Positions 1-7,811 of a stretch of DNA of 37,059 nucleotides are shown piece by piece. The position numbers were made by a program, and so were the translations under genes. The stretch is from Flavobacterium sp. GTDB taxonomy: Bacteria; Bacteroidota; Bacteroidia; Flavobacteriales; Flavobacteriaceae. Position 1 is the stretch's first letter; each line of letters opens with the position of its first letter. The notes below the pieces were generated by a model that saw nothing but the letters and a program-made list of their open reading frames with translations, was not told where the DNA came from and did not search any database. The stretch spans positions 1-37,059 of the forward strand of contig NZ_PNNA01000054.1 in assembly GCF_013823965.1 (NCBI RefSeq), written 5' to 3'.

Positions 1-405
1 AGTCACATCCCAAACACAAGTTTCAGTATTGAAAGTGGCAGATTCGTAACAAGCCAATGTTGGTTTCACCGGTTGTGTTCCAGTCACGTCCCAAACACAA
101 GTAGTAGTATTGAAAGTAGCTGATTCGTAACACGCCAATGCTGGTTTCACTGGTTGAGTTCCAGTCACGTCCCAAACACAAGTTTCAGTATTGAAAGTAG
201 CCGATTCGTAACAAGCCAATGTTGGTTTCACTGGTTGAGTTCCAGTCACGTCCCAAGCACAAGTTTCAGTATTGAAAGTAGCTGATTCGTAACAAGCCAA
301 TGCTGGTTTCACTGGTTGTGTTCCAGTCACGTCCCAAGCACAAGTAGTCGTATTGAAAGTGGCTGTTTGGTAGCATAATACAGTTGGAGCAATTGGCATT
401 GGATT
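1..405 (-). repeat. 81-bp in-frame tandem repeat inside the adhesin
   Basis: Units begin at 1, 82, 163, 244 and 325, an exact 81-bp period (27 codons). Each encodes a version of ACYESATFNTETCVWDVTG followed by TQPVKPTL. The variable positions are Glu/Thr in NTxTC, Val/Ala before Trp, and Thr/Ala near the end. The copy at 325-405 is the degenerate, N-terminal-most unit. Each complete unit has two cysteines. The array continues past the left edge, so the total copy number is unknown. Confidence 0.95.
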
Positions 406-3024
406 TACAGTGACAACAATTGCTTTTTTAGGCCCAATACAAGAACCAGAAGCTGCTTCAGCAACATAATAAGTTGTTGATCCTGCTGATGCTGTTGATG
501 GAGTCAATTCTAATTGAGCAGTTCCAGTAAGAGAATTATAGTAATATAATGTATATGCTGGATTAGTTGCTGTTGCCGTTAATGGTGATGCAGTTGCACC
601 TTGACAATATTCAATGGCAGTTGTGGCATTTGGTACAGTTGTAACATTAGTAACCTTAATTGTAAAAGGAAAGCTACATGAATCACTGGCTCCAGGAGGA
701 ACGGCATAATAGCTTGCAGAACCTAAAGTTGCTGGAAATGGATTTGATATGGTATATTCTGTGGTTCCTGATACGATAGGATATTCATTGTAATATTTTG
801 ATCCAGAAGGAAAACCGGAACTTATTGCAGTCACTGGAATAGTCGAATCTGGAGTACAAAAAACAAATTCTCTAGTATTAGGTGTGTCAATACAATTTTG
901 ATTTACGTAAGCTGATGAATTAATACTTATGTTGAGAGGATTCAAAATGGGTTCGCCTTGACATACCCCTGTGGAATTATAGCCAACGTAAAATGGTTTT
1001 TCGGTAAAATTAATGGCAGTAGTGGCTCCTGTTCCGCTTATATTACCGTAGATAGAAACATTTTGGTTGCAAAGAGAATTTTTTAGGATGGCACAATCAG
1101 TAGTTACTTTTACTTTAAAGGAAAAATCTCCAAGAATTGTACTTGGGTCTGCTGGTAAAGGCAATGTTCCTAAATCATAAACAATGGATCCTTTTGGACC
1201 TAAAGTAGGGTCAAAATAATAATTGTTTGGGGAAGGAAGTGGAGAAAAATTCACATTTTTTGTTAAACTTCCAGCCACAAAATCCAGTGTATAAGGTATT
1301 GGAATAATGAATTTTGCATTATTTACAGCTTCAGTTCCTTTATTGTAAATGTTTATTTTTGCACCTATTTCATCACCAGGATTAACTGAAGTTATTGATC
1401 CATATACGGTTGCTCCATTTAGCGTTTGTGTGGCGATAACCGCTTCAGCAACTGGAACATAAGCATCTACGGCCATGGCAATTGCAAATATGGAGTAGGT
1501 ATCACCATCTGTTCCAAATTTAAAATTAACCGAAGTTTGATTATTGGCGATTACGGAATTTCCAACATTTGGAATAGTAAACATACTAAAATCAACACCG
1601 GTATTATTTTGCAAACTTGGATTTCTTGCCCCTCCTACAATAATTGAAGAATTAAAGAAATTAGTTGCACTATTACCAGAATGATTCAAATTCATGTAGC
1701 TGGCATCGCTAACTTTTTGAATTTGAAAATAATCTCCCGTAAAATTGACATCTCCTTCACTGGCCATTAATCCTAATTTCATTTCAACGGCTCCAGATTG
1801 AACGGTGTTAAAACCAGAAACAGGTAATGTGAAACCAGAGGTGTTACTTGCTTGTACATAAGCATATCCGTCAAAAATTGTTACGTCACGATATTTCATT
1901 TTTGAGTTTTCGTAAATCACAATCATTCCCCAACCACCAGAATAACCTGTTCCACCGGGATTTCCTTCAAGTAAAGCCATATCGGCAGCAAAATAAGCAC
2001 CAACACCGTGTGATTTTACATAATCTGTAACTTCTGCATAGGCAGAATAAATATCATCGTCAGTACCTGATGGATAATAAATGTCATTAGCATTTGCAGT
2101 TATTGACGTATAGGATGTTTCGCCTGGTCCTTTTAAGGAAATTTTTCTTTTGTCAAAGGTTTTTGAAACTGTAATAGTTTCAGTAATAATATCTACATAA
2201 GAGATATCAACATAAGCACTTGTAGGGCTATTAACATTTGAATTATTACCATCTCTTCTTAATCTATTAAGCTTAAGGGTATAATTTGAATCTGAAAATA
2301 TTTCATACGGTGTATCAAGGTATGCATTATTACTATCAATACTGCTTACTGCAACACTAGTTTCAGTACCATTGTTAATTGATTTAAAAAGTGTTCCAGT
2401 ACTGGTTGCGTTATCATATTTATAAATAAACTTTACGTTTGGATTTCCTGAAACCGATGAAGTGAAATCGTAAATAATGGTTCTATTATTATTTAATCCA
2501 GAACGGGTAACTGTTAATGTATAATTAGTTTGAGTAATAACATTGGTACTATTGTAAATTCTTGCGTTCGACAATGCAACTGGAACTGAAATATTATTTC
2601 CTGTAGGGATATTTTTAGTAGCTGTAAAAGTTGAATTTGCTGACGATTTTCCTGTCCAGTACAAACCAGCATAAATAATATTAGAGCAAGATGGAACGGC
2701 ACCATTTTCTGTAGATAATGCCAAGGTCGATGATGATGAATTCCAAGTATTTGGATCTCCGTCAATATCAACATATTGCATGGTTGAACTATTGTTATTT
2801 ACAGTATTGTTATAACTTTGCGGCGTTAGGTTAGTATTTCCCAACATCGTAAAATCACCTTGAATATTATATATTTTCTTTGTAGGTGAATAGGTTGATG
2901 TTCTTTGAGTGGGTACTTTTTTAACTTGCGCTTCAGCAGTAAAAAGATTTCCAGTAAAAAGAGCCAATAGTATAAATAAATAGTGTAATTTATTATTTAT
3001 TGATTTAAAGTATATTTCCTTCAT
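1..3024 (-). CDS. Large secreted repeat adhesin, 3' end beyond left edge
   Basis: I read this frame codon by codon: no stop interrupts the 1008 codons from the ATG at 3024 to the window edge, so the gene is truncated at its C-terminal side by the window. Residues 1 to about 31 form a signal peptide ending TAEAQ. Next comes a Flavobacteriia-type adhesin N-terminus (YVDIDGD near residue 84, then a CSNIIYAGLYWTG segment). Residues about 528-648 resemble a DUF11-like beta domain (PGDEIGAKINIYNKG). Cysteine-containing Ig-like segments follow, and from about residue 874 an array of 27-residue repeats begins. It lies 30 nt downstream of the 3055-3669 gene on the same strand, so the two are probably cotranscribed. 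Inference: a surface protein exported by Sec and then the type IX system; the expected C-terminal sorting domain would be outside the window and cannot be checked here. Confidence 0.88.
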   Translation of the reverse strand, partial: MKEIYFKSINNKLHYLFILLALFTGNLFTAEAQVKKVPTQRTSTYSPTKKIYNIQGDFTMLGNTNLTPQSYNNTVNNNSSTMQYVDIDGDPNTWNSSSSTLALSTENGAVPSCSNIIYAGLYWTGKSSANSTFTATKNIPTGNNISVPVALSNARIYNSTNVITQTNYTLTVTRSGLNNNRTIIYDFTSSVSGNPNVKFIYKYDNATSTGTLFKSINNGTETSVAVSSIDSNNAYLDTPYEIFSDSNYTLKLNRLRRDGNNSNVNSPTSAYVDISYVDIITETITVSKTFDKRKISLKGPGETSYTSITANANDIYYPSGTDDDIYSAYAEVTDYVKSHGVGAYFAADMALLEGNPGGTGYSGGWGMIVIYENSKMKYRDVTIFDGYAYVQASNTSGFTLPVSGFNTVQSGAVEMKLGLMASEGDVNFTGDYFQIQKVSDASYMNLNHSGNSATNFFNSSIIVGGARNPSLQNNTGVDFSMFTIPNVGNSVIANNQTSVNFKFGTDGDTYSIFAIAMAVDAYVPVAEAVIATQTLNGATVYGSITSVNPGDEIGAKINIYNKGTEAVNNAKFIIPIPYTLDFVAGSLTKNVNFSPLPSPNNYYFDPTLGPKGSIVYDLGTLPLPADPSTILGDFSFKVKVTTDCAILKNSLCNQNVSIYGNISGTGATTAINFTEKPFYVGYNSTGVCQGEPILNPLNISINSSAYVNQNCIDTPNTREFVFCTPDSTIPVTAISSGFPSGSKYYNEYPIVSGTTEYTISNPFPATLGSASYYAVPPGASDSCSFPFTIKVTNVTTVPNATTAIEYCQGATASPLTATATNPAYTLYYYNSLTGTAQLELTPSTASAGSTTYYVAEAASGSCIGPKKAIVVTVNPMPIAPTVLCYQTATFNTTTCAWDVTGTQPVKPALACYESATFNTETCAWDVTGTQPVKPTLACYESATFNTETCVWDVTGTQPVKPALACYESATFNTTTCVWDVTGTQPVKPTLACYESATFNTETCVWDVT

Positions 3025-3054
3025 AATGATTTGTTTTTAGTAGTCAATGGTAAA

Positions 3055-3669
3055 CTATTCCCCTTTTTCAATTTTATAAAAAATACTGTATTGTTCTTCG
3101 AAGTTGTGAAACATTTTTACAATGTTTTGTTCAGTTGTAGCGACACTCGATACGATATAAATGTATTTCAACTTGTAAAAATCTGAAAATAAAGACAAAT
3201 CAATTATCGAATTCAAATCGTTTGCATTGTTGATTTTAACAATCACGATTTCTATGTTGTTTTTTTGCATGTTTGCATTAGAAATTGCATTTAAAGAAGC
3301 AATGTCAGTATACAAGTTTTTAGGATTTTCTCCATACGTTTTCGCCTCTCCAGCGATGAAGTATGTAGAAGGCTGTAGATTATAGACTAAATCTTCCACA
3401 TTTTTTGCATTGGAAAAACTTAAATTATTATTTTGCTCGATTCCTTTCAAGGAAGAGATATATAATTTTACTTCCATGATTTTTGGAGTGACAGTATTCC
3501 CATTTTGGGCCGAAACAGCAGTGCAAAAGAAGGTAAAAACCAATACTATTGTAACTCTTTTTGCAAAGCAATAAACGGGTCTTTGAATTGAAATAATATT
3601 GATTATTAGGTCAATAATAAGATTTGGAGTTATTTTTTTCATAAAGTCTTTGATTAAATTAATTACCAT
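3055..3669 (-). CDS. Small secreted protein of unknown function upstream of adhesin
   Basis: The reading frame is 204 aa. A hydrophobic segment ending FFCTAVSAQNG near residues 40-57 looks like a signal peptide cleaved after SAQ. The true start may therefore be the internal Met at residue 10 (MKKITPN), because the first nine residues add nothing useful to a signal peptide. The mature part, about 150 aa, is rich in Asn, Ile and Lys and has no motif I recognise. It ends 30 nt before the adhesin start on the same strand and is preceded by a long AT-rich leader region, so it is probably the first gene of the adhesin transcript. A role as a helper or partner of the adhesin is inference from position only. 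Confidence 0.7.
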   Translation of the reverse strand: MVINLIKDFMKKITPNLIIDLIINIISIQRPVYCFAKRVTIVLVFTFFCTAVSAQNGNTVTPKIMEVKLYISSLKGIEQNNNLSFSNAKNVEDLVYNLQPSTYFIAGEAKTYGENPKNLYTDIASLNAISNANMQKNNIEIVIVKINNANDLNSIIDLSLFSDFYKLKYIYIVSSVATTEQNIVKMFHNFEEQYSIFYKIEKGE

Positions 3670-3909
3670 TCTAAAATTTTTTTGTTTGCGAATCTAACAA
3701 CATTGTATAACATTGATGTTTTTTTTCTACCAATAACCTAAATACTCGTTAAAAGGATAATTTATGCCATTTCAAACTTCCTTTTTTAGAATTTAACTTT
3801 GTTTTTTATCCTTTTTTGTCTTGTTAATTTTAATGTAAATTACAGGTCAGTTTTTTTTATTAAAATTTTTAGTACATCAAATCTAAGTATAATAATCTTA
3901 AAAAACATC

Positions 3910-3940
3910 GATTAAGTGCAAAAATAATAGATTAAGTGCA
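3910..3940. promoter_or_regulatory. Direct repeat of GATTAAGTGCA, 20-bp period, in a 530-bp gap
   Basis: The 3670-4199 gap between the adhesin transcript (leftward) and sixA (rightward) is very AT-rich and holds no convincing gene. Its one striking structure is two perfect copies of GATTAAGTGCA at 3910-3920 and 3930-3940. The 20-bp spacing is close to two helical turns, as expected for a dimeric or tandem binding protein. No clear TAnnTTTG element is paired with it, so which gene it serves is open. Confidence 0.4.
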
Positions 3941-4199
3941 TATTTTTTGTATTTTATATGTATAATATTACAAAAAATAAATCACTATTATGATAATTGT
4001 TAAAAGAATATGGATTTTTTATTGTAAGATGCTGTTTCAATATCAATACCTTTTTTGTAGTCTAAAATTTTTGACAATAATGAAATTTATATGTTTTTTT
4101 TATTTTGATTAAAATATGTAAATCAAAATATATTTTGTAATTTGTAATCTTAATACTTGAACCTAATTGGATGCAATTCAAGAGTAAATATTCCCTTAT

Positions 4200-4685
4200 A
4201 TGAAAAACCTAATACTAGTTCGACACGCAAAATCAAGTTGGGAAGCACCACTAAAAGATATTGATAGGCCATTAGAACAAAGAGGCATAAAAGATGCACA
4301 CCTAGTTGCAACAAATTGTGTAGATTATGTTCCTCCAATTTTTGTAATGTGGAGTAGCACCGCCAAAAGAGCTTCGGAAACAGCCCTAATTTTTGCCCAA
4401 AATATTTTATATCCAGTTGAAAGCATCATTTTTAAAGAAGAACTTTATACTTTTGATGAAAACCAATTGGAAAAGGTGGTTAAATCGTGTAGTAATTTTT
4501 TTGAAAACGTTATTCTTTTCGGACATAATGAGGCAATTACAAATTTTGTTAATAAATTTGGAGACATTTTTATAGAAAATGTTCCTACATCTGGTTTTGT
4601 TTCACTCGAATTCGCAACAGATAATTGGGAAGAAATAGCTAAAGGCAAAACCCAAAAAATAATATTCCCTAAAAAAATAAAATAA
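4200..4685 (+). CDS. sixA: SixA-type phosphohistidine phosphatase
   Basis: This 161-aa protein belongs to the histidine phosphatase superfamily. The catalytic RHA motif is at residues 8-10 (LVRHAKSSW) and the second catalytic histidine is His109 in FGHNEAI. The length matches SixA, which removes phosphate from phosphohistidine in signalling or phosphotransferase proteins. The gene ends 6 nt before ppk1 and is followed by ppx, suggesting one transcript. Family membership is clear. The substrate is not; the location suggests phosphate or polyphosphate physiology, and action on phosphorylated Ppk itself is possible but only an inference. Confidence 0.88.
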   Translation: MKNLILVRHAKSSWEAPLKDIDRPLEQRGIKDAHLVATNCVDYVPPIFVMWSSTAKRASETALIFAQNILYPVESIIFKEELYTFDENQLEKVVKSCSNFFENVILFGHNEAITNFVNKFGDIFIENVPTSGFVSLEFATDNWEEIAKGKTQKIIFPKKIK

Positions 4686-4691
4686 ACGATT

Positions 4692-6764
4692 GTGCTTAAA
4701 TACAAATATATAGATAGAGAAAAAAGTTGGTTAACCTTTAATGCAAGAGTGCTGCAAGAAGCTGCAGATGAATCCGTTCCGCTTTTGGATAGATTACGTT
4801 TTTTAGGAATATTCTCTAATAATTTAGACGAGTTTTTCAGGGTTCGTTTTGCCGCCATCAGAAGATTGAGTTTGTCCGGTAAATCTGGTCAGAAAATATT
4901 AGGTGGAATTTCGGCGCAACAATCAGTAAAAGACATTACTGAAATTGTCATCCAGCAACAATCCGAAAGTTTAAGAATATTAAATAGCATCGAGACTAAA
5001 TTGGAAACGGAAAATATTTTCATGGTCCATGAAAATGACATTTCAATAGAGCAAGAAATATTTTTGAAAGATTTTTTTATCCAAAAACTAAGTCCCGAAT
5101 TAATTACCATTATTTTAAATGATTTAGCCGAATTTCCAGTATTGAAAGATACTGTGGGTTATTTGGCAATAAAATTGGTAATGAAAAAAGACGCCGAAAT
5201 ACGTTATGCCATTATTGAAATCCCTAACACAATAAACCGATTTGTAGTTTTACCTTCAACAGACAATAAAAAATACGTTATTTTGCTTGACGATGTAATT
5301 AGACATAATTTGAGCAGTATTTTCAATATTTTTGATTACGAAAGTGTTTCGGCCCACATGATAAAAATTACCCGAGATGCACAGTTGGAAATTGACAGTG
5401 ATTTGAGCAAAAGTATGCTTGAAAAAATTGCTTCAAGCGTAAAAGACCGCCGAATAGGAGAACCCGTTCGCTTCATTTACGATCAATTGATAGCTGAAGA
5501 CACGCTTCAGTTTTTCCTGGATAAAATGAAAATCGTTTCCACAGACAGCATCATTCCAGGCGGAAGATACCACAATAGAAGGGATTATATGAATTTTCCA
5601 AATCTTGGAAGATTCGATTTGTTGTACAAAACGAACGTTCCATTGCCCATTCCAGGTTTGAGTCTCGAAGGAAGTTTATTGGAAAAAATCAGTAAAAAAG
5701 ATTATTTATTAAATGCTCCATACCAAACTTTTTCTTATCTCACCAAGTTTTTGCGTGAAGCAGCATTAGACCCAAAGGTAACCACCATAAAAATAACGTT
5801 ATATCGATTAGCCAAAAATTCACAAATCATAAGTTCACTTGTAAATGCAGCCAAAAACGGAAAAAAAGTTACCGTTCAAATTGAATTGCAAGCCCGTTTC
5901 GATGAAGCTTCCAATATTTCTTATGCAGAACAAATGCAGACGGAAGGCATCGAACTCATTTTTGGCATCAAAGGACTCAAAGTGCATAGTAAAGTATGCG
6001 TTATCGAAAGAATTGAAGAAGGCAAAATTAAACGTTATGGTTTCATATCAACGGGAAATTTCAATGAGCAAACAGCCAAAATCTATACGGATGTCACCCT
6101 TTTTACAAGTCATCAACACATATTAAAGGATGTCTCCAAAATTTTTGAGTTTTTTGACATTAATTACAGATTGTATCGATACAAACATCTCATCGTTTCG
6201 CCACATTACACGCGCTCGCGATTTAATAAATTGATTGATAGGGAAATTGCGCATGCATTAGAAGGCAAAGATACATTCATAAAACTTAAAATGAATAGTT
6301 TGTCTGATTTTGAAATGATAGATAAATTATATGCTGCAAGTAATGCGGGCGTAAAAATACAACTCGAAGTTAGAGGAATTTGTTCCTTAATTCCCGGCGT
6401 TCAAGGGATGAGTGAAAATATCGAAGCCATTAGTATTGTAGATAATTACTTGGAACATTCCAGAATATATATATTTGGCAATGCAGGTGAAACAGAAGTT
6501 TTCATTTCATCGGCTGACTTTATGACCAGAAATCTTGACGGAAGGGTAGAAGTGACCTGTCCAATTTATGACCCCGAAATTAAAAATGAATTGATCGACA
6601 ATTTCGATATTGGCTGGAATGGCAATGTCAAAGCTCGCTACCATTCTGAAAAATTAGATAACAAATACAAAGTTCGCCAAGAAAAAGAACCTATTTTTAG
6701 AGCACAATTAGAAGCCTATAAATATTATCAAAATAAAATAGAGGAATTAGCCAATATTGTTTAA
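4692..6764 (+). CDS. ppk1: Polyphosphate kinase 1
   Basis: The 690-aa length is normal for Ppk1, which reversibly polymerises the terminal phosphate of ATP into polyphosphate. The N-terminus carries the family signature REKSWLTFNARVLQEA. The predicted phosphorylated histidine is His432 in LKVHSKVCVI, and a second conserved histidine is His589 in YLEHSRIYIFGN. The start is a GTG at 4692, only 6 nt after sixA; it is supported by the family N-terminus beginning immediately after it. Together with the downstream ppx, the cluster encodes both synthesis and breakdown of polyphosphate. Confidence 0.97.
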   Translation: MLKYKYIDREKSWLTFNARVLQEAADESVPLLDRLRFLGIFSNNLDEFFRVRFAAIRRLSLSGKSGQKILGGISAQQSVKDITEIVIQQQSESLRILNSIETKLETENIFMVHENDISIEQEIFLKDFFIQKLSPELITIILNDLAEFPVLKDTVGYLAIKLVMKKDAEIRYAIIEIPNTINRFVVLPSTDNKKYVILLDDVIRHNLSSIFNIFDYESVSAHMIKITRDAQLEIDSDLSKSMLEKIASSVKDRRIGEPVRFIYDQLIAEDTLQFFLDKMKIVSTDSIIPGGRYHNRRDYMNFPNLGRFDLLYKTNVPLPIPGLSLEGSLLEKISKKDYLLNAPYQTFSYLTKFLREAALDPKVTTIKITLYRLAKNSQIISSLVNAAKNGKKVTVQIELQARFDEASNISYAEQMQTEGIELIFGIKGLKVHSKVCVIERIEEGKIKRYGFISTGNFNEQTAKIYTDVTLFTSHQHILKDVSKIFEFFDINYRLYRYKHLIVSPHYTRSRFNKLIDREIAHALEGKDTFIKLKMNSLSDFEMIDKLYAASNAGVKIQLEVRGICSLIPGVQGMSENIEAISIVDNYLEHSRIYIFGNAGETEVFISSADFMTRNLDGRVEVTCPIYDPEIKNELIDNFDIGWNGNVKARYHSEKLDNKYKVRQEKEPIFRAQLEAYKYYQNKIEELANIV

Positions 6765-6800
6765 TCACCCTAGTTTTCAATTGTACAAATACCCAAATTA

Positions 6801-7715
6801 ATGAATAGTTCCTTAAATAATAAATTGCTCAAAATAAAAAAATACGCCGCCATCGATATTGGTTCAAATGCCATGCGGCTTTTAATCACAAATATCGTTG
6901 AGCAAGATGGAAAAGAAACACAATTTAACAAAAGTTCCTTAGTTCGTGTTCCTATTCGGTTAGGTCAAGACTCCTTCACAGTAGGTGAAATTTCCGAAGA
7001 AAACATTTCCAGAATGGTAGATGCCATGCATGCATTTCGGCTTTTGATGAAAGTAAACAAAGTAGAAAAATACTCGGCTTTTGCCACATCGGCGATGCGA
7101 GAAGCATATAATGGCAAAGAAGTTGTTGATGTTGTTAAAGAAAAAGCGGGCATCAATATCGAAATAATTGATGGTAAAAAAGAAGCCGTAATCATTGCTT
7201 CAACTGATTTACATCATCTTCTGAAATCCGACAAAACCTATCTTTATGTGGATGTTGGAGGTGGAAGCACTGAATTTTCTCTTTTTTCCAGTGGCAGAAT
7301 CGTCGTCTCAAAATCATTCAAGGCGGGTACGGTTCGTTTATTGAACGAAATGGTGAGAGATGTCCTTTGGCAAGAAATGGAAAAATGGGTGACCAAAAAC
7401 ACAAAAGATTATGACGATGTCACTCTTATTGGTTCTGGTGGAAACATCAATAAATTGTTTAAAATGTCTGGGAAATTACAAGATAAACCATTGTCTTTCA
7501 TTTATTTGAATTCTCAATACGCATTCTTGAATTCGCTTACATACGAACAAAGAATCACGGAATTAGGGCTGAATCCCGATCGTGCCGATGTAATTATCCC
7601 TGCAACCCAAATCTATCTCAACGCCATGAAATGGAGTGGAGCCAGAAACATTTATGTTCCCAAAATTGGACTTTCCGATGGTATCGTCAAGGCAATGTAC
7701 TACGGGAAAATTTAA
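6801..7715 (+). CDS. ppx: Ppx/GppA exopolyphosphatase
   Basis: This 304-aa protein has the ASKHA-type phosphate-binding loops of the Ppx/GppA family: AAIDIGSNAMRLLI at residues about 16-29 and YVDVGGGSTEFSLF around residues 150-163, plus GSGGN near residue 213. It is a short form with only the two actin-like domains and no C-terminal HD-like extension. It lies 36 nt downstream of ppk1 on the same strand and should hydrolyse polyphosphate from its ends. GppA activity on (p)ppGpp cannot be excluded. A strong hairpin follows the stop codon, closing the sixA-ppk1-ppx unit. Confidence 0.95.
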   Translation: MNSSLNNKLLKIKKYAAIDIGSNAMRLLITNIVEQDGKETQFNKSSLVRVPIRLGQDSFTVGEISEENISRMVDAMHAFRLLMKVNKVEKYSAFATSAMREAYNGKEVVDVVKEKAGINIEIIDGKKEAVIIASTDLHHLLKSDKTYLYVDVGGGSTEFSLFSSGRIVVSKSFKAGTVRLLNEMVRDVLWQEMEKWVTKNTKDYDDVTLIGSGGNINKLFKMSGKLQDKPLSFIYLNSQYAFLNSLTYEQRITELGLNPDRADVIIPATQIYLNAMKWSGARNIYVPKIGLSDGIVKAMYYGKI

Positions 7716-7738
7716 TTCAACTGTTAATCAATCAAACG

Positions 7739-7798
7739 CAAATTCACCATTTTTATATTTCAAAAGAAATACACAAATGGCGAATTTGTAGTTTTTTT
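7739..7798 (+). terminator. Hairpin terminator after ppx
   Basis: The arms CAAATTCACCATTT (7739 onward) and AAATGGCGAATTTG (ending 7788) pair with a single mismatch. An inner stem ATTTC/GAAAT closes on an AAAA loop, and a T7 run follows at 7792-7798. The T tract lies only on the plus side, so it should terminate the polyphosphate operon rather than dnaX. Confidence 0.75.
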
Positions 7799-7811
7799 GG
7801 TAAAAGAAAGA

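Noticed and set aside
1..405. Regular repeats considered as a CRISPR array
   Set aside because: There are no unique spacers: the entire 81-bp unit repeats in frame within one coding sequence.
3990..4112. 40-aa rightward frame in the 530-bp gap
   Set aside because: Composed almost only of Phe, Ile, Lys and Tyr codons as AT-rich DNA gives by chance; no promoter or motif.
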